Of a DNA stretch of 64,000 bases, positions 51,299 to 60,865 are shown one piece after another; the stretch's first letter is position 1; each line of letters begins with the position of its first letter. The notes under the pieces are model-generated. The model saw only the letters and a list, made by a program, of their open reading frames with translations. It did not search any database and had not been told where the DNA came from. A program made the position numbers and the translations under genes. Location: assembly GCA_013152545.1 (NCBI GenBank), contig JAADGF010000103.1:1-64000 (forward strand), in the 5' to 3' direction. Source of the stretch: Gammaproteobacteria bacterium. GTDB lineage: Bacteria; Pseudomonadota; Gammaproteobacteria; SZUA-152.

Positions 51299-52324
51299 TC
51301 AATCATGCTTATCGCGTAGCACTGTCCAGCGCGCGATCATACCAGCCGTTATATGGTCGGTAACATGACAGTGATACAACCAGGTACCCGGGTTATTCGC
51401 TTTCATATTGACCGTCTTCATGCTGGTCGGTAACAGCTCAACCACATCCGTACGCCGACCTTGATCGACAACCGTTTGGCCGTGCCAGTGCGACGTGTGC
51501 AAATCGATTTCAGAGCCCATACCAATAAGATACCATCTTACTTTATCGCCTTTATTAACGACGTATCCTTCTAAATTTCCAAAAATATAACCGTTCATGG
51601 CATGCATTAAACCACCTTCTTTACCGTCCTCTTCGTCAAACACCATATACAAGGTGGTAAATTCAACATCAACGTCTTTTGGCCTGGGGTCATCAGTGGA
51701 TCTTTCTTTACCCTTCTTAGTAACCACAATCGTACCAATTAAACCATCATAAATTTCCTCAACGGCATTCACATGAGAGTGATACGCCCAAACAATGGAA
51801 CTGCTATCATTTTTCGCGGGTGCAGATCCTTTATCCGCTTTCCATTTATAGGTAAATGAATCGCCAGGGGCAACCTTTGCGCCGGGTTCGTTAGTAAACT
51901 CAAAATCAGCACCATCGCTAGATGGCTTATAACGTACGCCATGAGGATGCATAGACAGCGGTTTATCCGCCATGTTTTTAAAATGAACCAGCAAAGTATC
52001 CCCTTCAATTGCTCTTAACTGAGGACCCAGCAATCCCATCCAAGCTGGCTGAGGAACCTTCGTTGTATAACTACCATTTGTGTATTGGATATAGCGATAT
52101 TTAATGTACTTCGTAGTAACACCCCAGGGACCAAGACCCTCGCTTGGCTTGATCTTATTAAGACCTGATGGCGCATAATCCCATTCCACCTTCTCCGCTG
52201 CTATCCAGTACTCCCGCACGCTTGAAGTAGAATCTGAAGCAGACACAGTGGTTAATATTGAGGTTGATAGCATTAATAAAACAAATAAAAAAATCACTGT
52301 TATATTATTTTTTGATTGACTCAT
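51299..52324 (-). CDS. Two-domain multicopper oxidase
   Basis: 341 residues with a signal peptide (about 1-29), so periplasmic. Domain 1 has H126-P-H128 and H182-S-H184; domain 2 has H276 and H279-W-H281 and the terminal H318-C319-H320..H324..M329. These give the type 2/3 trinuclear centre and one type 1 copper (C319, H276, H324, M329) only in domain 2, so it is a trimeric two-domain laccase type. The start is weakly supported by sequence before ATG. Substrate unknown. It lies downstream of, and on the same strand as, the idr-like operon. Confidence 0.88.
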   Translation of the reverse strand: MSQSKNNITVIFLFVLLMLSTSILTTVSASDSTSSVREYWIAAEKVEWDYAPSGLNKIKPSEGLGPWGVTTKYIKYRYIQYTNGSYTTKVPQPAWMGLLGPQLRAIEGDTLLVHFKNMADKPLSMHPHGVRYKPSSDGADFEFTNEPGAKVAPGDSFTYKWKADKGSAPAKNDSSSIVWAYHSHVNAVEEIYDGLIGTIVVTKKGKERSTDDPRPKDVDVEFTTLYMVFDEEDGKEGGLMHAMNGYIFGNLEGYVVNKGDKVRWYLIGMGSEIDLHTSHWHGQTVVDQGRRTDVVELLPTSMKTVNMKANNPGTWLYHCHVTDHITAGMIARWTVLRDKHD

Positions 52325-53096
52325 ATTTACTGTCCCTTATTGTAAGTTATAAGTATTATTAAGTTATAAGTATTATTAAGTTATAAATAAAAGTTAACCG
52401 AAGACAACACGCCATCACCACTGGAAACAATGGTCATGATAGATTCGGCAATCAAGCAACTTAATTAAGTGGAGTACAACTGACTGTCTACAAAAAAAGC
52501 AAAGACTGTTCTTACAACACTCCATGCCATAATGACAAAAAAAACAATCAATAACAGATAGGCAAATAAAATCTTACATGAAAGAAACCAGCAAGTCATC
52601 ATTAATTATAAAACATCACGAATACATTAATAATTATTTATAATCAGGCCAGGCTTGCATTATTAGCCCTTCCTATTGAAAATAATTTATGGTAAACTAC
52701 TTAAGTAGTATGTCATCAAATACGTTATAGGTTATAATGTGTTTTTTGTTTTAAAATCAATAAAAGGAATTATTTATATAATACAAGCCAGACCCCATTC
52801 ATCATTCGAAATCATATGCGGTATGGACATAACACGCCACGACCCTTGCGCCTCAATATTTCGGATTAGCACACTCAGAAATATTAAATTTATTTTAAGT
52901 AAAAGATTTTGACAATAACTGGAGCTGTTTCCAGGTAAAAGGAGCGGCCATTAATGAGTTCGAGGTACTATTCGATATAATAAAGGCAGCGTCGGAAACA
53001 CCACTGGCAGGAAGTTCGGTGCAAGCTACGCGATTGGAGATGATGTTATGGATACTCGCAGCCTATATGCGTACTGCTTGTCGATCACCTTGTATA
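52325..53096. other. Intergenic stretch between idrA-like and multicopper oxidase genes
   Basis: About 770 bases. Near 52342-52390 a 17-base AT-rich unit (AAGTTATAAGTATTATT) is repeated two to three times. A perfect 14-base palindrome ACTACTTAAGTAGT lies at 52696-52709. Around 52950-53100 a plus-strand reading (GRKFGASYAIGDDVMDT...) looks coding for about 40 codons before a stop, with no start, and may be a gene relic. No complete gene. Confidence 0.5.
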
Positions 53097-55808
53097 TTAA
53101 GCAGTGAGATTTCGCGGCACAAAGGTCATGCTGTTAAACGTATGCTTGTACTGGGATTCACCAAGCTTCTTGATTTTAGCAATACCAAGCTTGAAATTAT
53201 AATTCCCCGTAATCGTGTCGGTAATTGCCCCTTGCAAGACATTGGTAGGTTGCACCGTATTGAGAAAATTACTGAAAGTCACACCTTTCTTAATAGCTGG
53301 AGTAACCAGGGCCACCGCCGTCACAGCCGCCTTACCCAATTCGATGTGTCCGTTTTTTAGTGCTTCATCAAACCTTAAATCATTACTGAACACACCAAGG
53401 ATGGTGTCTTTGAAGGTTGGCACCCGTTCATTATACATCATCACCAGATCACCGGACTCGATGCCACGAGCCATCGCATCATCGGGATGAATTTCAACGA
53501 ACTGGGCATCGGCTGGAAACCGCTGGGCAATATAGGCACGGCGTTCGGTATCATCAAAACCGGATTGCCAGATTTCATTGACACGACCATTAGTATGCCA
53601 TAACTCATCCGCTCTCGGTTTTAACCAATTCCAGTAGGTCGAGGCAATACTCCAGGGGTGCTTTTGAAGATTAACCTTGCCAGTCTGGCTATTGAAATGA
53701 GTGTATTTTTTTGAGTGCATATTGGCGCCCATCGGTCCATCTGCCCCCCACTTTTCATCCATATCGGCCTGAGTCAGCGTGGTATCGTGTAAACGCTTGG
53801 TGCCATGCAATTGGCCAGTATCATAATTGTAGAACACCGGCCCCTGGATACCGTCGGTACCTAATGAGCGCAATTTTTCATGCAGCGTTGTGCCCTCACG
53901 GTGCGCTGCTATTTTAATCATATGATAGGACTTACGGCTCTTGCGTGAGTAACGCGACATTTCCTCGGCTACCTCGTTGGAATTTTTCCAGTCGTAACCT
54001 TCAAAACCCATGCGCCGGGCCAACTGGGCAATGATCCACCAATCCGGTTTTGCATCACCTGGAGCATCATAAAACTTGGAATACAAACGCAGGCGGCGTT
54101 CGCCATTGGCGCGCATAAAATCCTCCTCACCCCAGGTTGCGGCAGGAAATACCACATCGGCAAAGCGGCTGCCGATAGGATCACGCAGGTAAATTTCCTG
54201 ATTGATCACCACCATGCCACCAGCGTCGGCGCGCCTCTTCAAGGTGTCAATGATTGCCTGCTTGTCATGGGACCGAACCTGGTGCGGATTTAGCGTCACC
54301 ATCTGCTCGAAGCTCTGTTGCAAGCCCACTGTTCCGGCCATGGCTTGCATCCAGGTAGTTCCGATAACGTGTGCAAAACGAGTCTGGCCCGACTTCAGCC
54401 AACGGTCGGTGTCTAATGGCCGACGCCGACGCCCGGGCACTTTCATGGGCGACTTATTGCGTGGGTACTTGCCACCGTTTTGGCCACCGCGCTGGTGACC
54501 ACCGAAACGGCCCACCACCTGCCCTGGCCGACCACCAGCACCTACAATTGTCGCCAATGAGGCAATGGCGTTAGTATTCGGCGTACCCGTCGACCAATAG
54601 TTACCTTTCTCAATGCCCAATGATGCCTTGACGAGACTGCCGTCAATCTTAGGCTTGGCCAACCATTCAGCTGCCTGTCGAATTTTGGCGGCATCAACAC
54701 CACTCAATTTCGCGGCGTTCTCCAACTGATACTCATCTTGTTCGAACAGCCACTTTTTGTAACCCTCAAAACCACCCGTCTGAAACTTACCCCAAGTGGT
54801 CCGCCACTGCCACGGTGTATTACGGGTGCCCTGACCGAAACCGGAACTGGTTTCCCACTGGTTGTTGACCCAACGTTTGATCCAGTCTTTATCTTCCCAA
54901 CCGTTTTCAATAATAATGCGAGTCATCGCACCCAACACCAACACGTCAGTACCGGGATAAAGATCCAGGTGCAGACCAACTCCCACCTTTTTGGCGTAGG
55001 TTATGCCACCAGTCTCACGCGGATTAAGTGAAATCACCTTCATACCACGATCAATACCCGGCTTGATCCATCCAGTAAAAATAACCGTCTTGGTTTCGTA
55101 AGGATCGGTGCCGCTGATCAGCAAGGTATCGGCTGCACCCCAGTCCTCATACGAGGGGGCAAAATTGTCAAAACCCGCATCACGAAAACCAGGCGTCGAG
55201 GTCGCTTTTGACGGTGTATCGTGCCAGGTCCACGATGCGGTATTCACATCCCGGAAAGAGAACTTGGTAATCGCATACATGTTCTCCATAAACTGGTACC
55301 CATAGGTCTTCACGGAATAGGCATTAGCACCATGTTGCTTAATGACATGCCGGGCCACTGCCGCAGCAATGTCCAGAGCAAAGTCCCAGGTTACCGGTTG
55401 CAGAATACCGTTAATACGCACCAGTGGATTTTTGAGCCGATCGCGGGTTGGCTTGTCCGGGTTATAAACCTTTTGCGCGATACAGCCCCCACGAATACTG
55501 GAGTCACCCAATAAGTTGACGTATTGTGTGTCTTTATCCGGGGTAATAACAATTTTATGAGGACGCCCATTGTGCATCACCACGTTATGCTGAGTCGGCG
55601 CCACCCAAGCCTGTGTTGCAAAACTTGGGAAATCGACACCATAGGCATTTTCATGGGCCTTGGGCCCACCGTCGGGTGTACCTACCGGCCAACGGTAAAC
55701 CTTGTAACCACAGGCGACAATGCAATAATCACAGGCGGTGGTCAACACATCGCAATTCTTCGGCGGTAGCGGTGCACTGTCTTCGGGAACATAATATTCG
55801 GTTGCCAT
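53097..55808 (-). CDS. idrA: Arsenite-oxidase-clade molybdopterin oxidoreductase, IdrA-like
   Basis: 903 residues, DMSO-reductase superfamily. C26-xx-C29-xxx-C33-x70-S104 (S-I-R-G-G) is the 3Fe-4S pattern of AioA, not a 4Fe-4S one. RFGGHQRGG keeps the R and H of the AioA active site, but the segment before MENMY (166-173) lacks the histidine of the DHGG arsenite site as I remember it. Length exceeds AioA (about 825) and matches IdrA. With a Rieske partner and two diheme peroxidases this fits dissimilatory iodate reductase (iodate to hypoiodous acid or iodide). No Tat signal itself; exported with IdrB. Arsenite or antimonite oxidase remains an alternative. Confidence 0.7.
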   Translation of the reverse strand: MATEYYVPEDSAPLPPKNCDVLTTACDYCIVACGYKVYRWPVGTPDGGPKAHENAYGVDFPSFATQAWVAPTQHNVVMHNGRPHKIVITPDKDTQYVNLLGDSSIRGGCIAQKVYNPDKPTRDRLKNPLVRINGILQPVTWDFALDIAAAVARHVIKQHGANAYSVKTYGYQFMENMYAITKFSFRDVNTASWTWHDTPSKATSTPGFRDAGFDNFAPSYEDWGAADTLLISGTDPYETKTVIFTGWIKPGIDRGMKVISLNPRETGGITYAKKVGVGLHLDLYPGTDVLVLGAMTRIIIENGWEDKDWIKRWVNNQWETSSGFGQGTRNTPWQWRTTWGKFQTGGFEGYKKWLFEQDEYQLENAAKLSGVDAAKIRQAAEWLAKPKIDGSLVKASLGIEKGNYWSTGTPNTNAIASLATIVGAGGRPGQVVGRFGGHQRGGQNGGKYPRNKSPMKVPGRRRRPLDTDRWLKSGQTRFAHVIGTTWMQAMAGTVGLQQSFEQMVTLNPHQVRSHDKQAIIDTLKRRADAGGMVVINQEIYLRDPIGSRFADVVFPAATWGEEDFMRANGERRLRLYSKFYDAPGDAKPDWWIIAQLARRMGFEGYDWKNSNEVAEEMSRYSRKSRKSYHMIKIAAHREGTTLHEKLRSLGTDGIQGPVFYNYDTGQLHGTKRLHDTTLTQADMDEKWGADGPMGANMHSKKYTHFNSQTGKVNLQKHPWSIASTYWNWLKPRADELWHTNGRVNEIWQSGFDDTERRAYIAQRFPADAQFVEIHPDDAMARGIESGDLVMMYNERVPTFKDTILGVFSNDLRFDEALKNGHIELGKAAVTAVALVTPAIKKGVTFSNFLNTVQPTNVLQGAITDTITGNYNFKLGIAKIKKLGESQYKHTFNSMTFVPRNLTA

Positions 55809-55832
55809 TTCCTCTCCCTCCTTTAATACCTG

Positions 55833-56528
55833 TTAGGATTGCAATAAATTTTTATGTCGGCCGAAAATCAGCCCCATCATGCCCACAGCATAGATATTGT
55901 CGCCCTCTAACTCCAGCAACACCTGCGGCAAACTCTCGTAGGCCTGACCGGAGATAACGATACCGTGCCGTGTTAAATCATAGGTCGACAAATGCAAGGG
56001 ACACTGGCCCAAGATCCGATGCGGCCCCTCGGCAACATAGCTACCCTGCAACGGACCACCTTGGTGAGTGCATAAATAATTGTAAGCGACCACATCACGC
56101 TGCGGCCCGATACCACCACCCGCTGTCACTCCGCCCATCTTCACAACCATTGCAGCGGAATTAGCCAGATCGTCCGGGTAATTAAAGTCCACCGGTTCGT
56201 CATCTTTTAACGCACTGAGTTTAGCAACTAGTTTGCGCGGATAACCCACCACCCTAGCCTTAGCCGCCTCTGCGCTACCCGGAAACAAACTAAGTGAAAT
56301 TGTACTCGCCGCGATCGCCGTGGTACCGCTATATAACAAAAATTGGCGCCGCGTTAACATGCACTTGCCGTGAACGGTATTCGAAGCTGCGTCACCATTA
56401 CCCTGATCGGTAGTAGCACTCACGCCCGGGTGACGGCCACTGCCCAAGCCGCCCACATCAATACCCTCGGCAGTATCAAAATCAGTATCCACATTATTTC
56501 CCATATCAAGATCCACATCAATGTTCAT
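55833..56528 (-). CDS. idrB: Rieske iron-sulfur subunit, IdrB/AioB-like, Tat exported
   Basis: 231 residues. A Tat motif (TRRQFLLYSG, about 59-68) is followed by a hydrophobic stretch ending at AEAA. The Rieske [2Fe-2S] ligands are C153-T-H155 and C176-P-L-H179. The extra disulfide cysteines of bc1-type Rieske proteins are absent, as in AioB. Fifty-six acidic, disordered residues precede the Tat motif, and AGGAG ten bases before ATG 56528 supports translation from that upstream start. ATG 56360 is the alternative. Carries electrons to the molybdenum subunit, 24 bases downstream. Confidence 0.82.
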   Translation of the reverse strand: MNIDVDLDMGNNVDTDFDTAEGIDVGGLGSGRHPGVSATTDQGNGDAASNTVHGKCMLTRRQFLLYSGTTAIAASTISLSLFPGSAEAAKARVVGYPRKLVAKLSALKDDEPVDFNYPDDLANSAAMVVKMGGVTAGGGIGPQRDVVAYNYLCTHQGGPLQGSYVAEGPHRILGQCPLHLSTYDLTRHGIVISGQAYESLPQVLLELEGDNIYAVGMMGLIFGRHKNLLQS

Positions 56529-56541
56529 GTTATTGTATCTC

Positions 56542-57861
56542 CTATTTAGCGGCCTGTGCTGCCTCTAGCTCAGCCAGGCTAAAGAGTGGCTTATAGGGTG
56601 GCAACTTGGGTTTAGGTATTATAATTTGAGCACCGGAAAAGGTTTCCAGAAAAGCTAAAAGATCCTCCTTCTCATCTTCAGTCAGATCGAGTTTTTTAAT
56701 CAAAGGACTCTTGGTCTCAGGAAAGCTGGAGGTATTGCCATCCTCATCAAAGCCACCACGATTATAAAAATCGATAACCTCTTCGAGGGTATAGAACTGT
56801 CCCTGCCGCATATAGGGCGCCGTGTAAGCAATATAGCGCAAGCTTGGCACCCTAAATTTACCCTTACTCCATTTATTTTTATTACGGAAGTACAAGCCCA
56901 CATCGTCTTTAGCAGAACGATATAGCGCCTCAGTTGCACCCTTGGCGTAATACTCGAAACGGAAAGTAATCTGCGCCAAACCATCATCGAGCCAACGCTG
57001 CGCGCGGGGCACACCAATATTGTAATACTTCTCGTTACTGGTTAACGCACCATTATGACAGAGAATGCAGCGCGCTTTACCTTCATACAATGTTTTACCA
57101 CGCACTTGTTGCATGGTAAAAACAGATTTGTCACCGGACAGATACTTATCCAACGGTGTATCACGCTGAATCAACGTACGCTCAAAAGCAGCGATCGCTT
57201 TCCAAGCGTTATTGATGGTGGGCCAGGGTTCGCCAAAAACGGCATTGAACTGCTTAACATACTCTGGAATCAGGCGCAGTCGCGCCTCCATAATATCATT
57301 TTCACCATTCCCCGCCACACCACCTCTGGCGGCGGAAGGAGCCTGGGATTCCAATGACGGGGTGGAGCCAGCCCAAAATAGTTTACTGTAATAAGCAGCA
57401 TTGATAATAGTTTGATTACTGCGCCAATGCACAGTGCCAGGATAACCGCGCGATATATCCTCAGCCCAAGACCACCCCTGCTCTGGGTCATGACAGGTAG
57501 CACAGCTAACTGACGCATCCCCCCCCAGGCGCGGATCAAAAAACAACAACTTACCCAAAGCCACTTTGGCGGTCGACATAGGATTGTCAGCCGGGATTGG
57601 AGGTGGCCCCAGTGGTGCCAGCGGGGGAATTTCCGGGTTTGCCACGCTAGCAAACATGCCTGTCTTGGGTTGATTTGGGGCGGCAAGAAGTGCAGCCTCC
57701 GGCACAGTCCCATTTGTTACTGATGCTAAACGGCCATCGCCTGTGCAACCATTAAGGGGGATCAACAGAGCCGTTGCAATCGCAGTCGTTACGGTAGCCT
57801 TAACTATGATCTTAGCGAAGATCTTAGCGAAAAAGACTGACGTTTTATTAAACGAAACCAT
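56542..57861 (-). CDS. Diheme MauG/cytochrome c peroxidase-like lipoprotein (IdrP-like)
   Basis: 439 residues. Starts after AGGAGCAAGCA-ATG. Lipobox LLIPLNGC (C39) anchors it to a membrane. Heme motifs C120-A-T-C-H124 and C265-I-L-C-H269, with the LGKLLFFDPRLGGD and FRVPSLRYIAYTAPYMRQG blocks of diheme peroxidases. In the iodate reductase locus two such proteins are thought to remove H2O2 formed during iodate reduction. It ends 13 bases before the Rieske gene, so clearly co-transcribed. Which of IdrP1 or IdrP2 it corresponds to is not assigned. Confidence 0.82.
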   Translation of the reverse strand: MVSFNKTSVFFAKIFAKIIVKATVTTAIATALLIPLNGCTGDGRLASVTNGTVPEAALLAAPNQPKTGMFASVANPEIPPLAPLGPPPIPADNPMSTAKVALGKLLFFDPRLGGDASVSCATCHDPEQGWSWAEDISRGYPGTVHWRSNQTIINAAYYSKLFWAGSTPSLESQAPSAARGGVAGNGENDIMEARLRLIPEYVKQFNAVFGEPWPTINNAWKAIAAFERTLIQRDTPLDKYLSGDKSVFTMQQVRGKTLYEGKARCILCHNGALTSNEKYYNIGVPRAQRWLDDGLAQITFRFEYYAKGATEALYRSAKDDVGLYFRNKNKWSKGKFRVPSLRYIAYTAPYMRQGQFYTLEEVIDFYNRGGFDEDGNTSSFPETKSPLIKKLDLTEDEKEDLLAFLETFSGAQIIIPKPKLPPYKPLFSLAELEAAQAAK

Positions 57862-57917
57862 TGCTTGCTCCTCATTTATTCGTTAAGAACATTCACCAGG
57901 AATATTCATTAAGAATA

Positions 57918-59048
57918 TTAGTTAGACACACTCAGCCAATTGGCAATAACCGCGTACTCTTCGGGATAAGCTTCTTGCCACACATACTGGCTGCCAGTGA
58001 GCGGCTTGCCCGACAAAGCCAGCAAAAAGGTCACCAAGTCTTTTTGATCCGCGTTGCTCAACTTCAAGGCCTTCATCCTCTCGTCTTTATTGCGATCATT
58101 ATCGCCACCCCGGTTGTAGTAGGCCACCACATCCGCCAAGGTCTTAATTATGCCGTTGTGCATGTAGGGCCCGGTGTATTTAAGCTCCCGCAAACTCGGC
58201 GTGATGAACGTACCCATACCGGAACCATCGGCATTATGCTTTTGCACATAGGCCCCGGGGTCCCGTTTGAGGTTCATATAATCCGGCACACCCATGAACG
58301 CGGCATAAGCAATAAATGCTTGATGACGCTGAGCGTCTAACCACACATCAAAGTTTTCTCTGACACCGGTGTTATGGGCCTTGCCATCAGTGAACATAGG
58401 ACCACTGTGACAGGAAATGCAGCCAGCCTTACCCTTAAATAGTTTTAGGCCCCGTTCAGCTGAGGCCGACATAGTGCCCTCATCAAAAGGGGCGCCATGC
58501 GAAACAAGTGTTTTCAGGTACTCAGGAATGGCCTTGCGCACACCCCCATTAGAGGGTTCGCCCAGCCCCGCCGCCTCAAACATTTTTACGTAAACCGGGT
58601 CTTGCTTAAACCGCTCCTGCATAATGCGCATATCCATATTCATGATATAGTCTTCGGTTATCATTTCACGTGTGACATCATTAAGATTGGTGCCAATACG
58701 CCCATCGAGTAACCACACCTTTTTGTACGCCACATTGATCAACCCTGGTGCGTTACGGAAATGTTTATTACCGGGATAACCCTGGGACAGAGCATCCTTA
58801 TGGGCGAAACCGTGCTTCGGTTCATGACAAGTAGCACAAGAGATACCCGCATCCCCTGACACCCGTTTATCAAAAAACAAGCGTTTACCCAATTCCGCCC
58901 TGGCTTTATTGACCTTGAGTACTGGCAACGGACCCATCTCGGCAACCGCCACAGCTTGACTGATAAGCCCCAGACCCACCCCAAGAGCGATCGCAACAAA
59001 ACCCAATCGTAAACCCCGGCGCGTTGTAACGATCAGATGCACATGCAT
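57918..59048 (-). CDS. Diheme MauG/cytochrome c peroxidase-like protein (IdrP-like)
   Basis: 376 residues with a signal peptide (about 1-36), soluble periplasmic. ATG 59048 follows AGGAGG with an eight-base spacer. Heme motifs C71-A-T-C-H75 and C210-I-S-C-H214, LGKRLFFDKRVSGD and FITPSLRELKYTGPYMHNG blocks. It is a paralogue of the next gene (56542-57861), shorter and without a lipobox. First gene of the idr-like operon, 56 bases before its paralogue. Peroxidase or electron-transfer function is inferred from the family. Confidence 0.85.
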   Translation of the reverse strand: MHVHLIVTTRRGLRLGFVAIALGVGLGLISQAVAVAEMGPLPVLKVNKARAELGKRLFFDKRVSGDAGISCATCHEPKHGFAHKDALSQGYPGNKHFRNAPGLINVAYKKVWLLDGRIGTNLNDVTREMITEDYIMNMDMRIMQERFKQDPVYVKMFEAAGLGEPSNGGVRKAIPEYLKTLVSHGAPFDEGTMSASAERGLKLFKGKAGCISCHSGPMFTDGKAHNTGVRENFDVWLDAQRHQAFIAYAAFMGVPDYMNLKRDPGAYVQKHNADGSGMGTFITPSLRELKYTGPYMHNGIIKTLADVVAYYNRGGDNDRNKDERMKALKLSNADQKDLVTFLLALSGKPLTGSQYVWQEAYPEEYAVIANWLSVSN

Positions 59049-59757
59049 TTCAAGACCCTCCTAAATTCAGTTGCCCACTGCGCCCGTAACACTAGCAATC
59101 ATTAAAATGCCGTACTTTTACATCATGCCAGAACACAGACCAAATACTTTCGACGCAGTGGCGTTATTACCTTTAATCCATCGCTCTTTTTTAGCGATGG
59201 CTTACTATTTACCGTGATGGGTTGCACATCGCACGCCACGCAGCAATAACACGATAAACGCATTAAAAAATCAATAGTTACAAGAACCTCACCCCTGATT
59301 CGAGATGTAAAACATGAACGAATTGTTCCATATAGAAGTGAGAGAGAGTGCACTTTGTTCAACCAGTGTTTGCTGGCACTGATACATTGCCAAAAAGCCC
59401 CCATTCAGTTAGCAAAACTTAAACATTAATAATCAATCAACAATATTTTATTAATACATAAAACCACTTTCCCATATGCTGCAACTATTGAAGTTAGTAG
59501 CAACCGGCAGTGGTATTACAGTAAATTTCAATAATAAAAAATAATGCTATAATCAGCTTAGGCGTTAAAACAATTTTTAACCGACAAACCGATCAACCCC
59601 AAGTAAACATTCCAGAAAACACTCAAACTTGTGCTGTTCTTTTGTAATCGCCGCAACTGTTTTTTGCATAAAAATTTCGTATAAAAATTGCCTCTATGTG
59701 TTGCACTGCAGAACACGAAGCTAAACCACTGACCTAAACCAACACCGGGAACAAATA
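59049..59757. other. Intergenic stretch upstream of the idr-like operon
   Basis: About 710 AT-rich bases. A short hairpin, CCATCGCT (59178-59185) with AGCGATGG (59193-59200) and a T6 loop, is visible. No gene was recognised. The promoter and control region of the idr-like operon and the divergent thioesterase gene should be here. Confidence 0.5.
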
Positions 59758-60222
59758 ATGAATTTGATCGTTAGAATAATCGCTGTACTCATAACATCGT
59801 TTTTTAAGCCAAAACTTCCAATCGAAAAACCTAAAAATTCGTTAACATTAAGGGTGTTGCCTAATGATATGGATATCAACTTTCATATGAATAATGGCCG
59901 CTATTTAACAATATGCGATTTAACCCGAGTGGATATGTTTATTCGAACAGGTCTGGCCAAAACGATGCTAAAAGAAAAATGGACCCCAGTAATCGCTGAG
60001 CATACGATGAAATACAAGAAGGGACTAAAAATATTCCAGAAATATACCCTTAAAATGGAAATAACAGGCTGGGATGAGAAATCATTTAAAATGTTACACA
60101 CCTTTCTAGTCGCGGACAGGGTGGTAGCCGAAGGTACTTCTCAGGGCGTTATTATTAGTAAAAGTGGAGCAATCTCACCTGAAGACGTTATGAAAACAGT
60201 CAAACGGTATAATCGACACTGA
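59758..60222 (+). CDS. THEM6-like hot-dog-fold thioesterase
   Basis: 154 residues. One N-terminal helix (about 1-15), then the hot-dog fold with VLPNDMDINFHMNNGRYLTICDLTR, typical of THEM6 and 4-hydroxybenzoyl-CoA thioesterase-like proteins, and HTMKYKKGLK. It probably hydrolyses acyl-CoA esters; the substrate is unknown. Divergent from the idr-like operon, with no evident link. Confidence 0.82.
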   Translation: MNLIVRIIAVLITSFFKPKLPIEKPKNSLTLRVLPNDMDINFHMNNGRYLTICDLTRVDMFIRTGLAKTMLKEKWTPVIAEHTMKYKKGLKIFQKYTLKMEITGWDEKSFKMLHTFLVADRVVAEGTSQGVIISKSGAISPEDVMKTVKRYNRH

Positions 60223-60243
60223 ATCGATGGCGTTAAACTGAAT

Positions 60244-60275
60244 ATACCCATAGCGTTTGGGATTTAGGTATATAC
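60244..60275. repeat. Single arm of repeat family 4
   Basis: ATACCCATAGCGTTTGGGATTTAGG resembles the left arm of the palindrome at 33943-33974 (ATACCCATAGCGTTTGAGATTCAGG). No second arm nearby. Confidence 0.6.
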
Positions 60276-60359
60276 CAAGACATTGCCGTGATGACACAAA
60301 GCGGAACATTGCACATGTTATGAAAAAAAAATTTATTCTTCTATACTTGTAAAAGCCGC

Positions 60360-60599
60360 TAAGGGTCTGTAAAGAAATAAGTTGGAAAGATTGCGCCGGA
60401 TATCGTTTCGTCGTCAAGGCTTCCGCCATCCATGGCTCACGTCTCTTACCGACTTCCATATAGGCAAGGCGCGGAAATGGGACACCCCAAGGGCTCTTCT
60501 TTCAGGACGCATACTCGTTGCCTGTAAGCTTTTACGCAACGCTGAAGACGCAAGGATAGGCAAGCTAAATGTTCCACGTTAGTTCTTTACAGACCCTTA
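60360..60599. repeat. MITE-like repeat family 1, copy 5 (longest, best preserved)
   Basis: 240 bases with perfect 15-base terminal inverted repeats (TAAGGGTCTGTAAAG at 60360, complement ending at 60599). Contains the central segment absent from copy 1. Open frames within it are a consequence of the repeat and are not genes. Confidence 0.88.
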
Positions 60600-60865
60600 G
60601 CAATGGAAATTAAATAACCTGTACATATGGCACTGAGATTCAGTTCGTCTTCGCCCACAGTGCCTATTTCTGACGTTCATTTTGCTAACAAAAGCGCAGT
60701 AAACGTCGTTCTATTTCGCACTGTTGTGATTGATTTGCAATTGATAATGCCAATGGGGAGATAATGTTTCAACATCCGAAAACCTATAGAACACGCTTAC
60801 CATCATCGTAAATGCTCATTTCACGACCACTTACCAGTCAAATACGCATTGAATGATTTTCAAAT

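Noticed and set aside
53019-53360. Plus-strand open frame antisense to the end of idrA
   Set aside because: Overlaps the clear coding region of the molybdenum subunit on the opposite strand and has no ribosome-binding site.
53097-55808. Plain arsenite oxidase (aioA)
   Set aside because: Not excluded, but there is no arsenite sensor, ars or aioXSR gene here, and two diheme peroxidases and greater length fit idr better.
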